NCBI RefSeq assembly: GCF_000262465.1
Contig: NZ_CM001489.1
Span: forward strand, 7,048,540 to 7,112,539
Origin: Frankia sp. QA3
Lineage (GTDB): Bacteria > Actinomycetota > Actinomycetes > Frankiales > Frankiaceae
DNA: 64,000 bases
Direction of reading: 5' to 3'
Below, piece after piece: positions 37,201 through 44,086 of this stretch (within the stretch, counting starts at the first letter, position 1; the number at the start of each line of letters is the position of its first letter). A model generated the notes under the pieces. The model searched no databases. It saw only the letters and a program-made list of their open reading frames with translations, and was not told the DNA's origin. Made by a program: the position numbers and the translations under genes.

Positions 37201-37369
37201 CCTCACCGACCAACTGGCGGTTCTGGGGGATTCCGACGAGGCGGTGACCGCCACGAAGGAAGCCCTGGCCCGGCTCACCGGTGGCCCGGCCGAGCCGACC
37301 GCCGGGGTGGCAGCGGTTCTTCCGGCGGCCGGCTCAGGGACGGGGCTGGCGGTCAGGCCCAGCGGATGA
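34211..37369 (+). CDS. AfsR/SARP-type regulator with NB-ARC and TPR
   Basis: A 1052-residue AfsR-like regulator. Residues about 1-95 are an OmpR-type winged helix (DIRLLGPVQLLRSG, ARRSLHAHVSRLRRLLE), about 100-245 the bacterial transcriptional activator domain (RLPLLREAVRLWRGEPLAG), about 280-530 an NB-ARC NTPase with GLGGVGKTQLA near 305-316 and WLIVLDDL, and about 690-1040 TPR repeats with recurrent GPRHPDTL/GPEHPAVL motifs. Such proteins integrate signals and activate secondary-metabolite operons. It lies about 4 kb from the lasso cluster, so control of that cluster is possible but unproven. Its 3' end overlaps the convergent nitroreductase by 17 bp. Confidence 0.92.
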   Translation: MDIRLLGPVQLLRSGLVVDVGRPQRCLVLAALAADAGRPVSTETLIQRVWGDDGPDHARRSLHAHVSRLRRLLERHSDEQRTVRIVRRVEGYVLDLDSQQVDLIRMRGLLEQARAAAGDDARLPLLREAVRLWRGEPLAGLASSWVDRIRQSCWEERRDVVVAWASAELSAGNAPAVIEPLRELAYDDLHHQRLVTVLMRGLYATGRSREAQALYQSAYDQIVKNEGLELDPEMMRVQVGILRGDLDVQAPQHRAPTTSRGQAPSTPLMVGNLPPRADSFQDRAEFRKLHGATGPGQTTVLTQVVAGLGGVGKTQLAAEFARQLWDAGELDLMLWVSALSRDSVVSDYVQAGTELVRAGTDLALGPENEAPERTAARLLTWLARTRRRWLIVLDDLAGPADIRDLWPPDRPNGRTVVTTRRRDADLLAGRNLVELDVFTVAEAVEYLYRKFRDHPHLADTEEAVRGVVTDLGGLPLALGHAAAYMIDLDLPCSLYRGRFADRRRRLTELFPTLDTVYDGYSHTVATTWALSIEAANRLPPVGLARPLLEIVSSLNPNGIPDGVLTKAPTAQRYLAGRVPRQPTADDIHDGLRGLHRFHLVTHQSGMIRVHALVQRAVREDLGEVRSTEVARTSADALLEIWPPDDNNEDRGQLLRANAMALQDNWAAAIWNPDHGIHKIMMRTIESLGTAVQLEEAIRLCRQLSQQAVEYFGPRHPDTLILRDQLAMWLGDAGQTQEAITSLGSLIPDMVAVFGRDHPTTTAARRNLGYQWGQAGYPAQAVAELTTVLADQVRVLGPEHPAVLTIGSQLVYWRSKTGDTAGAVAELESLVQLATRIHGPEHRDTFDLRGLLATIRAQTVGYAQSVLEMQQVLDDMLRVLGPQHRDVSVLRNNLAMHQWKAGDGVAAAAVLQDLVTERMKSHGLYHRDTVATRHGLSQVLVDLEDFAGAAAELDEVIKGMSQLAGPRHPDTLHRRYELACVYERMGRQHQAAEDLQAVLTDQLAVLGDSDEAVTATKEALARLTGGPAEPTAGVAAVLPAAGSGTGLAVRPSG

Positions 37370-37979
37370 CGTCGGTGGGGTCGAGCCGGGGGAGTCGCGC
37401 GAACCACGGGTTCTCCCCGGGATGGCCGATGTTGATGACGAGCAGGGACTTCCAGCGGCCGTCCGGGAAGAACTCGGCGTCGATCCCCGCGGCGTCGAAG
37501 CCGGCCATCGGCCCGGCGACGAGGCCCTGGGCGCGGATGGCGAGGATGAAGTAGCCCGCCTGCAGTGGCCCGTTGAGCTGGCCGATGGCGCTGCGCCCGG
37601 CCTCGTCCGCCTCGAGGGCGTCCTTCATCTGCGGCCGGATCGGCAGTACCGTCGGCGCGTACTCGTGGAAGCGCGAGTCGACGGCGAGGATGGCGGTGAC
37701 GGGCGCGGAGGCGGTCTTGGCCCGGTTGCCCTCGTTCATCAGCGGCAGCAGCCGCTCCCGGCCCTCGGGCGTGCGCACGAAGGTCACCCGCAGTGGCTGC
37801 AGGTTGCCGCCGGTCGGCGCCCATCGGGTGAGTTCCCAGATGGCGGCGAGCTGCTCGTCGCTGACCGGGGTGTCGGCGAAGGCGTTCGCCGTCCGCGCCT
37901 CGGTGAACAGCAGGGCGCGGCCCGCCTCGTCGAGGCCGGGAACCGCCGGCGCCTCGGTGCTCTCCACGGCAGAGGTCAT
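37353..37979 (-). CDS. nitroreductase-family protein (malonic semialdehyde reductase-like)
   Basis: A 208-residue FMN-dependent nitroreductase-fold protein close to the RutE/malonic semialdehyde reductase group. The FMN-binding signature TRWAPTGGNLQPLRVTFVR spans 51-69, and VAGPMAGFDAAGIDAEFF and LLVINIGHPGEN are the later family segments. It reduces an aldehyde or nitro group with NAD(P)H. ATG 37979 has GGAG 7 nt upstream. The 3' end overlaps the SARP gene tail to tail, so the two may interfere in expression. A 37-bp piece of a related gene recurs at 54478. Confidence 0.9.
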   Translation of the reverse strand: MTSAVESTEAPAVPGLDEAGRALLFTEARTANAFADTPVSDEQLAAIWELTRWAPTGGNLQPLRVTFVRTPEGRERLLPLMNEGNRAKTASAPVTAILAVDSRFHEYAPTVLPIRPQMKDALEADEAGRSAIGQLNGPLQAGYFILAIRAQGLVAGPMAGFDAAGIDAEFFPDGRWKSLLVINIGHPGENPWFARLPRLDPTDVIRWA

Positions 37980-38094
37980 GCATGAGCTCCCTGAGTATGT
38001 GTGGGCCCCCCGTACTACGCCCGTAACTCTAGTCAGCCCATCCCGCGCGTCCCGCCCGCTGTCCGCTGCGCCACATCGCCACCGCGGACGCACG

Positions 38095-39918
38095 TCAAGC
38101 CCCGTTGACCTGCACTGGCACGAGGCTGTCGGTGGGGGTGTTGTTGGTACCCAACTGGCCGTAGAGGTTGTCGCCCCAGGCCCACGCGGTGCCATCCGAG
38201 CGCAGTGCATACCCGCTGCGCCCACCGCCGGCGATGGCGCTGACCCCGCTGAGGCCGGTGGCGGTGGAGACCGGTACCGGCACGGTGCTGTTGATGATGG
38301 AGTTGTTACCCAGCTCGCCGTCGCGGTTGTAACCCCAGGCCCAGGCGGTGCCGTCGGAGCGCAGCGCGTATCCGCTGGCGCCGTCCGCGCGGGCGGCGAG
38401 GGCGCTGACCCCGGCCAGACCGGAGACCGTCACCGGTAGCGGGCTGTTGGTGGTGGTGCCGTTGCCCAGCTGGCCGGCGCGGTTGTAGCCCCAGGCCCGT
38501 GCGGCGCCGTCGGAGCGCAGCGCATACCCGGTGAGTCCGCTGGCGGTGATGGCGCTGACCTGGTTCGAGCCGCTCAGGGCGGAGATCTGCACCGGTGTCG
38601 GGCGGTTGGTGGTGGTGCCGTCGCCCAGCTGGCCGGCGTAGTTGTTGCCCCAGGCCCACACGGTGCCGTCGGAGCGCAGCGCGTACCCGGCGTAGGCACC
38701 GGCGTTGGCGGTGATCGCGGCGATCCCGGTCAGGCCGGAGACCTGTACGGGCACGGCGCTGTCGAGGAGGGTGCCGGTGCCGAGCTGGCCGTAGTTGTTG
38801 CGGCCCCAGGCCCGCAGGGTGCCGTCCGAGCGCAACCCGTATCCGGTGTACGTGCCGGCGGCGATGGCGGTGACCCCGGTGAGGGCGGGGAGCTGCACCT
38901 GCACCGACACCGCGCTGTCGGTGGTGGTTGCGTTGCCCAGCGCACCGGAGTTGCCGCGCCCCCAGGCCCGCACGGTGCCGTTGCCGAGCAGCGCATACCC
39001 GGTGTCCAGGCCGGCGGCGATCGCGGCGACGCCGCTCAGCCCGGTCACCGTCACCGGCACGGAGCTGTTGGCGGTGCCGCCGTTGCCCAGCTGCCCGACG
39101 CCGCCCTGTCCCCAGGCCCGCACGGTGCCGACACCGAGCAGCGCATACCCGGTGTTGTTGCCGGCGGCGATCGCGGCGACCCCGGTCAGCCCGGTCACCG
39201 TCACCGGCACGGAGCTGTCGGCCGTGCCGCCGTTGCCCAGTGCACCGAAGTTGCCCTGTCCCCAGGCCCGTACGGTGCCATTACCGAGCAGCGCATACGC
39301 GGCGAGGTTGTCGCCGGCGGCGATCGCGGTGACCCCGCTCAGCCCGGTCACCGTCACCGGGACCGAACTGTTGGCGGTGCCGCCGTTGCCCAGCGCACCG
39401 GCGAGCCCGCGTCCCCAGGCCCGCACGGTGCCGTCACCAAGCAGCGCGTACCCGGTGAACCCGCCGGCGGCGATCGCGGTGACCCCGGTCAGGTTGGAGA
39501 CCTGCACCGGCACCGAGCTGTTGGCATTGACGCCGTTGCCCAGCGCGCCATCCAGCCCGCGCCCCCAGGCCCACACAGTGCCGTCGGACCGCAGCACATA
39601 CGCCATGTCCTGGCCGGCGGCGACCGCGGTGATCCTGGTCAGGCCGGAGACCTGCACCGGCACGGAGCTGTCGGCGGTGGCGCCGTTACCCAGCTGCCCG
39701 AAGGAGCCGAGCCCCCAGGCCCAGACGGTGCCATTGGACCGCAGCGAATACCCGGTGCGATCACCGCCGGCGAGGGCGGGTAGCCGCGCGGCGGCGGCGG
39801 CCGGCGCCTGCGTCCTGGACACGACCGGGGACCCGAACGCCGCCGGCGGCAGAAGCACTACGCCGATGGCGGTCAACACCGTCGCCCAGACCGCTGCTCG
39901 GCATCGTCGATCAGACAT
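38095..39918 (-). CDS. exported RCC1-repeat protein
   Basis: A 607-residue protein with a signal peptide (about 1-30; RRCRAAVWATVLTAIGVVLL then PAAFGS) and about 11-12 RCC1 repeats of roughly 48 residues. Each has GxGYALRSDGTVWAWG, GQLGNGTT and SVPVQVSGLTGVTAIAAG. RCC1 repeats form beta-propellers; this length suggests nearly two. It is probably a secreted or surface binding protein. ATG 39918 follows GGAG by 5 nt; 39951 would spoil the signal peptide. It is 71 nt downstream of the lasso kinase gene on the same strand and could be read from the same message, but a link to the peptide is unproven. Confidence 0.88.
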   Translation of the reverse strand: MSDRRCRAAVWATVLTAIGVVLLPPAAFGSPVVSRTQAPAAAAARLPALAGGDRTGYSLRSNGTVWAWGLGSFGQLGNGATADSSVPVQVSGLTRITAVAAGQDMAYVLRSDGTVWAWGRGLDGALGNGVNANSSVPVQVSNLTGVTAIAAGGFTGYALLGDGTVRAWGRGLAGALGNGGTANSSVPVTVTGLSGVTAIAAGDNLAAYALLGNGTVRAWGQGNFGALGNGGTADSSVPVTVTGLTGVAAIAAGNNTGYALLGVGTVRAWGQGGVGQLGNGGTANSSVPVTVTGLSGVAAIAAGLDTGYALLGNGTVRAWGRGNSGALGNATTTDSAVSVQVQLPALTGVTAIAAGTYTGYGLRSDGTLRAWGRNNYGQLGTGTLLDSAVPVQVSGLTGIAAITANAGAYAGYALRSDGTVWAWGNNYAGQLGDGTTTNRPTPVQISALSGSNQVSAITASGLTGYALRSDGAARAWGYNRAGQLGNGTTTNSPLPVTVSGLAGVSALAARADGASGYALRSDGTAWAWGYNRDGELGNNSIINSTVPVPVSTATGLSGVSAIAGGGRSGYALRSDGTAWAWGDNLYGQLGTNNTPTDSLVPVQVNGA

Positions 39919-39989
39919 TCCCGCTCCCCGTGCCGGTGGACGCGCCACCACTCACACCCGAACATTGCACAGAGTAGTTTTGATGTTTC

Positions 39990-41075
39990 TTAGTGTGTGG
40001 GTGATGCGGGGTGCGTGTTGCGGGGTGCGGATCCCACAAATTCGGACAAGGCGGTTACGGCCTCGGGAAGGGCCTCGGGGATATGCGGGTAGTGCAGTGC
40101 CGCACATGTCACCGTGCGGTGCCAACTGGTGAGGAACGCGAACTCGGCCGCCGCTTCCGGAACGCTCATCAGGGCCAGGCGCATGAGGTGTCCGCGAAGC
40201 GCGGCGATGCCGTCGGCCGCGCGTAGCCGGCTGAGGGAGACCCCGGTATGCGGGCTGGACCAGACGGCGGGGGAACGATCCGTGAGCGTGACGGGTGGGG
40301 TGGCGACCGGGTCGACGAGCTGGACGACGGCCACCACCTGGGCCGGCTCGGTCGCGGGTTCCGCCACCGGGTGGCGGCTTTTCGCGCTGTAGCGCGGCAG
40401 GGGAATCCCCGCGCCCATCCCGAGCAGGTCGGCGGCGTCCGCCCACAGCCGGACCTCGCGGCTGCAGGACAGGACGACCGGCCGGCGGTCGTCGATGCGG
40501 ATCACGGCGGCGTCGTCCCCGAACAGGCGCCATCCACGGTGGTGGTGCAGTGCCGTGGACAGCGTGGACTTCCCCGCGCCGGACGGTCCGCAGAGCAGCA
40601 CGGCGCCGCGTGGACCGACGAGGCTGGCAGCGTGCAGGACGGCCGTCCCCGGTGCCGTCGTCAATGTCCAGGGCACGATCGTGGACACCAGGAAGTCGGT
40701 GTCGTCGGCGGTCGGTTCGCCGGTGAGGTGCCAGGTCACCGTGGTGTTGGGGCCGAGCGTGCACGGGGCGAGTCCCTCGGCCGCGATCGTCCGCCCGCCG
40801 TCGGGGCTGGCGCGGATCTCCAGCGGGCCGCGGCGGCCGTGGCCGCGACCCAGGAGCCGGCCCGTGCTCGGGGGGTGGGCGCCGCGGCGCACGGTGACGG
40901 AAAGCAGCGGTCTGTTCACGGTAGCCCGGTACCGCTCGTATCCGGTGAGCCCGACGTCCGAGCAGACCTCGACGGCGCCGAACCGGTACCGGTCCGGCGC
41001 CGTCGAGGCCGGTCGGATCACAGGTGTGTCGCCCTCTTTCTCCTCACCTGCCAGCTCGGTGTCCGAAGCGTTCAT
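39990..41075 (-). CDS. HPr kinase-like lasso-peptide kinase
   Basis: A 361-residue protein with an HprK-like P-loop domain: AVLHAASLVGPRGAVLLCG leading to Walker A GPSGAGKST (163-171), then LFGDDAAVIRID with the acidic pair near 187-188. Homologues in lasso clusters, such as PadeK of paeninodin, phosphorylate the C-terminal Ser of the precursor. It starts 26 nt after the precursor gene, and that precursor ends in Ser, so the role as a tailoring kinase is a good inference. A role in sugar control like true HprK is unlikely because there is no HPr or PTS context. Confidence 0.85.
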   Translation of the reverse strand: MNASDTELAGEEKEGDTPVIRPASTAPDRYRFGAVEVCSDVGLTGYERYRATVNRPLLSVTVRRGAHPPSTGRLLGRGHGRRGPLEIRASPDGGRTIAAEGLAPCTLGPNTTVTWHLTGEPTADDTDFLVSTIVPWTLTTAPGTAVLHAASLVGPRGAVLLCGPSGAGKSTLSTALHHHRGWRLFGDDAAVIRIDDRRPVVLSCSREVRLWADAADLLGMGAGIPLPRYSAKSRHPVAEPATEPAQVVAVVQLVDPVATPPVTLTDRSPAVWSSPHTGVSLSRLRAADGIAALRGHLMRLALMSVPEAAAEFAFLTSWHRTVTCAALHYPHIPEALPEAVTALSEFVGSAPRNTHPASPTH

Positions 41076-41101
41076 CGGTCGGCTACGAGGCGGTCGGTCG
41101 G

Positions 41102-41263
41102 CTACGAGACGTTGGAGAAGAAGTTGGCGTCGGTCGTAGGAGGTCCCGAATTGTCCGCGGTCTGCACGGCCACGCTGCCGTGGTGGGTGAGGCTCGGCGT
41201 CTCGTACGGCCTGCGTGCGGGCGAAACAGCCGTCTCGGTGCCGGTATCTCCTGCGGCGGTCAT
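41102..41263 (-). CDS. lasso peptide precursor (A)
   Basis: A 53-residue precursor. The leader carries the RRE recognition motif YxxPxLxxxG as Y20, P23, L25 and G29 (YETPSLTHHG), and the conserved Thr at the penultimate leader position (Thr35). Predicted cleavage after Ala36 gives a 17-residue core, DNSGPPTTDANFFSNVS, with Asp9 as ring-closing residue, a 9-membered macrolactam from Asp1, Phe12/Phe13 as possible plugs, and a C-terminal Ser for phosphorylation. ATG 41263 follows CGGAGG by 5 nt. It lies between the cyclase and kinase genes. An N-terminal Asp in the core is unusual; the cleavage site is inferred from the Thr rule. Confidence 0.88.
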   Translation of the reverse strand: MTAAGDTGTETAVSPARRPYETPSLTHHGSVAVQTADNSGPPTTDANFFSNVS

Positions 41264-41355
41264 GTGTACCTCCGAGTTCATACCAATGTTCACACCAATT
41301 AGTAACTTATATTGATTAGTAATTGCGGAAATTAGCAGTTTTGTACGGTCTGCTC
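41264..41355 (-). promoter_or_regulatory. AT-rich leader/promoter of the lasso precursor
   Basis: This 92-bp spacer is strikingly AT-rich for the window. ATTAGTAA occurs at 41298-41305 and 41315-41322 (17-bp period). On the minus strand TATAAG between them and TATGAA nearer the gene are -10 candidates. It probably gives the precursor its own strong promoter, apart from the enzyme genes upstream. Confidence 0.5.
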
Positions 41356-43188
41356 CTACCCGCCGGCGTGCGTCAGCCAGGTGTCGAGCTCGATGAGCTG
41401 CCAGAGATAGGGCAGGCTGTGCTGGGGCACCGTGGGGGTGCGGCCACGGCGGGCCAGGGCGGCCGCATCGGCCCAGGCGTTCTCGGCCGCGGTGAGGTCG
41501 ATCCAGCCGCCGGTGACCAGCGGCCCGGCGGCGAGCATCCGCAGACCTCCGGCGGCGTCCACTGCGTGGACGATCTCCAGGTCGAACCGTGCCTTGTCGC
41601 GGCGGGTGTGCACCGCCGGCGGCAGCGCGTCGCCGGCCGCGGCGCGCAGCACGCGTTTGGTGAGCCCCGGGGAGTACAGGGTTCCACCGGCGGTGGTCAG
41701 GGCGCAGCGCACCGCTCGCGGGTCGTGCAGGGGGTGGCGCCAGTCGATACCGGCGGCGGTGGCGGCGAGCTGGATCGAGTCCAGGAGCGAGGCGCCCATC
41801 CGTCTCGCCGCCAGCGCCCACCGCTGCCGGTGGTCGTGGGAGGCGAAACCGGCTGCGTCGGCCGCCCGGACCAGGATCTGGCGTTCGTCGAGGTCGAGAC
41901 CGCGCAGCCGTTGCGGGCGGATCCAGCAGGGGAGGACCGGTCGGACTCCCGGCGTCCGCAGGGGGCCCCAGGCGCTACGGCGGATCAGGCGCAGCCGGCG
42001 GGCCAGGGCCCGCGGGTGGTGCCCCGACCCGCTTTCCCGCCACAGCGGCGCCAGGTGACCGGCGCGCAGCAGGTCGGGCCAGTGGTGGCGCCACCCCGCG
42101 TACCAGTCGTCCCCGCCCTCTCCACTGAGCGCCACCGTGAGTCCCTCGGCCCGCACGGCCTCCAGCACGTGGCTGAGCAGGGCTGCGTTCGGCCGGGGCG
42201 GCACCTCGCCGGTGGCCGCGGTCCAGGCCCGCCAGCGGTCCCAGTCGTACGGTCCCGGTGTCACCCGTAGCGAGGTGATACCGAGGTGGGCCTCCACCGC
42301 CTCGATCCAGGGTGACTCGTCGTGTGGCTGGCCGGGGAAGATCATGCTGACCGGGAGCAGTCGCCCCGTCCGGCGGCGGGCGACGAGCTGGTGTGCCAGG
42401 CCGGTCACCATGCTGGAGTCCACGCCACCGGAGAGCTGCACGGCCGCACCGGTGTGGGGGACGGCGCCGTCCACAGCCGTTTCCAGGGCGGCGCGTAGGA
42501 GGCGGGCTGACGTTTCGACGCTCGTCTGGCGCCTCGGCGGCACGATCGAGGTGAGCGAGGTGAACGCGCGCCGCGCCGGCGCCCGGCCCCCCTGGACGTC
42601 GAGCAGGCTCCCGTCGCCGATCCGTTCCACCCCCCGCATCAATGTCTGGTGAACGGTTGTCTGGGTGAGTGTCAGGGCCTCGGCCACGGCGGCGTCGTCC
42701 ACCCGCAGCGGGATGCCGGCGGCGCGCAGCTGGCCGAGTTCGGTGCCGAACATCAGCCGGGTGTCGTCGCGGTAGACCGCCACCCGGCGCCAGCCGAGCA
42801 CCGCACGGGCCAGTACCAGCCGTGCCACGTGCGGGTCCCACAGCAGCGCCACCCAGTCGCCGGGCAGCTCATCCAGGCAGGCCGTGCCCCGCGCGGCGAA
42901 GGCGGCAGCGAGCCGGGCCGCCGCGCCCACCCGGCCACGGTCCGCCCCGGCTGTCCCGTGCTGTGGGGTCCACCCGTCGATGACGGCGAGCGGCCCCGCG
43001 GTGGAGGCGGCGAGGGTGGGGTCCGGGCCGTGCGCGGGCTCGGGGGCGGCCGCGAGCGCCAACGGCCCGTGGGCATACCTGCGCACCGATGCCTGGTTCA
43101 CCGGCACGACCGAAGCGGCGAGCATCGCGTCCGCCACCTTCGGCGCCGCCGGCTGGCCGTCGAGCCGGAACACTCCGCAGAACGTCAT
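41356..43188 (-). CDS. lasso cyclase, asparagine synthetase-like (C)
   Basis: A 610-residue asparagine-synthetase homologue. The N-terminal Ntn-like domain (about 1-220) starts MTFCGVFRLDG, without the MC start needed for glutaminase activity. The C-terminal ATP-pyrophosphatase domain has QLSGGVDSSM (251-260) and VALSGEGGDDWYAGW. Lasso cyclases adenylate the ring Asp/Glu side chain and close the macrolactam with the new core N-terminus. It overlaps the protease gene by ATGA (43185-43188). Its neighbours B1, B2, precursor and kinase make the call firm. Confidence 0.93.
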   Translation of the reverse strand: MTFCGVFRLDGQPAAPKVADAMLAASVVPVNQASVRRYAHGPLALAAAPEPAHGPDPTLAASTAGPLAVIDGWTPQHGTAGADRGRVGAAARLAAAFAARGTACLDELPGDWVALLWDPHVARLVLARAVLGWRRVAVYRDDTRLMFGTELGQLRAAGIPLRVDDAAVAEALTLTQTTVHQTLMRGVERIGDGSLLDVQGGRAPARRAFTSLTSIVPPRRQTSVETSARLLRAALETAVDGAVPHTGAAVQLSGGVDSSMVTGLAHQLVARRRTGRLLPVSMIFPGQPHDESPWIEAVEAHLGITSLRVTPGPYDWDRWRAWTAATGEVPPRPNAALLSHVLEAVRAEGLTVALSGEGGDDWYAGWRHHWPDLLRAGHLAPLWRESGSGHHPRALARRLRLIRRSAWGPLRTPGVRPVLPCWIRPQRLRGLDLDERQILVRAADAAGFASHDHRQRWALAARRMGASLLDSIQLAATAAGIDWRHPLHDPRAVRCALTTAGGTLYSPGLTKRVLRAAAGDALPPAVHTRRDKARFDLEIVHAVDAAGGLRMLAAGPLVTGGWIDLTAAENAWADAAALARRGRTPTVPQHSLPYLWQLIELDTWLTHAGG

Positions 43189-43721
43189 GGGCGCGCTCCG
43201 GCCGGCTGCGCTCCTGCCAGCCGCTGTCCTGCCGGTGGTGTCAGCGGGAAGCGGGCGATGCGGTGGAACCCGTGGTGCGGGTCCACGGGCTCGCCGTGGA
43301 TCTCGCCGTCGACCTCGACCCAGGCATGAGCGGTGAACGGGGTGGCTACCGTGCGTCGGACACCGAGGACGACGGCTGTGTGGTGGCCGGCGCTCGCGGC
43401 GAGCCAGCAGCGCAGCAACGCCAGGGGAAGACACGCCTGCTCGCCGCGCCACCGCCGGCTCGCCGCCACGGCGAGGCGGTCGAGCCGGGCGTCGCCGAGG
43501 TGCGCCCTGCCGGCCGGGAACCACCGCAGCGCAGGCGACCTCGCCGCCCACGCCCACGCGGCGAGCAGGGCCGGTAGCGGCCGGACCCGCAGCCCGGCTT
43601 CGACCGCGGCGGCGGCAAGCCACAGCTGCACGCCGACCGCGGCTTGCGCCGCGGCGCGGGCCAGCCGCCGGGACCGGGCCAGCCGCCGGGACCGGGCCAG
43701 CAACCCGACCGTAGAGGTCAC
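43185..43721 (-). CDS. lasso leader peptidase, transglutaminase-like (B2)
   Basis: A 178-residue protein of the Transglut_core3 family. The catalytic triad is visible as Cys97 (GEQACLPLALL), His132 (TAHAWVEVDG) and Asp147 (GEPVDPHHG). It removes the leader to free the core amine for cyclisation. GTG 43721 overlaps the B1 stop (GTGA). The N-terminus has a doubled RSRRLA from an 18-bp tandem duplication (43660-43695), which may vary between strains. Confidence 0.9.
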   Translation of the reverse strand: MTSTVGLLARSRRLARSRRLARAAAQAAVGVQLWLAAAAVEAGLRVRPLPALLAAWAWAARSPALRWFPAGRAHLGDARLDRLAVAASRRWRGEQACLPLALLRCWLAASAGHHTAVVLGVRRTVATPFTAHAWVEVDGEIHGEPVDPHHGFHRIARFPLTPPAGQRLAGAQPAGARP

Positions 43722-43996
43722 GGCTCGGCGCCGGTCACAAGGCCGCACTCGGCGAGCTCCGCGAGAAGTGCCCGCGCGTCGCTCTCGGCGGTGCGGCGCT
43801 CGACCATCCAGCCGGCGGCCAGCTGGTCCGCGACCGCGCCGATCAGCGTGTTCTCGGCGACCGGGCCGGCGCACAGCAGCCGCCACAGCTGCGTACCGGT
43901 CTCGTTCAGCGAGAAGTAGGCGCCGTCGTCCGGGTGGAGCAGGACGATTTCCTCACCGAGGTCCGCGGCGAGGACACCCGCCCGCACCTGGATCAC
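43718..43996 (-). CDS. lasso RRE protein, PqqD-like (B1)
   Basis: A 92-residue PqqD/RRE-domain protein (DLGEEIVLLHPDDGAYFSLN, then TQLWRLL and a helical C-terminus). It binds the precursor leader and delivers it to the B2 protease. Start GTG 43996 after a GGAGG-rich stretch. First gene of the B1-B2-C-A-K order; divergent from the nucleotidyltransferase. Confidence 0.92.
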   Translation of the reverse strand: MIQVRAGVLAADLGEEIVLLHPDDGAYFSLNETGTQLWRLLCAGPVAENTLIGAVADQLAAGWMVERRTAESDARALLAELAECGLVTGAEP

Positions 43997-44011
43997 CTCT
44001 CCACCCCCTCC

Positions 44012-44040
44012 TTGGCTCCACGGGATGAGCAGATTACTCT
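44012..44040 (+). promoter_or_regulatory. candidate promoter of the nucleotidyltransferase gene
   Basis: TTGGCT (44012-44017), a 17-bp spacer and TACTCT (44035-44040) form a fair sigma-70-like promoter on the plus strand in the 90-bp divergent spacer. It would start transcription near 44047, before the proposed GTG at 44087. Confidence 0.35.
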
Positions 44041-44086
44041 AGGTGCTAGTCTCCTCACTGCGTGGCAGGGTGGGTGTGTCGCGGAC

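Noticed and set aside
38095..39918. DNA repeat array or CRISPR
   Set aside because: The periodicity is that of RCC1 protein repeats of about 48 codons within one open frame.
39990..41075. true HPr kinase/phosphorylase of sugar control
   Set aside because: No HPr or PTS genes; position beside a lasso precursor ending in Ser fits the lasso kinase group.
41102..41263. core starting at Ala36 with a 10-residue ring
   Set aside because: It would put the conserved Thr at the last rather than penultimate leader position and require a ring larger than the 7-9 residues known.
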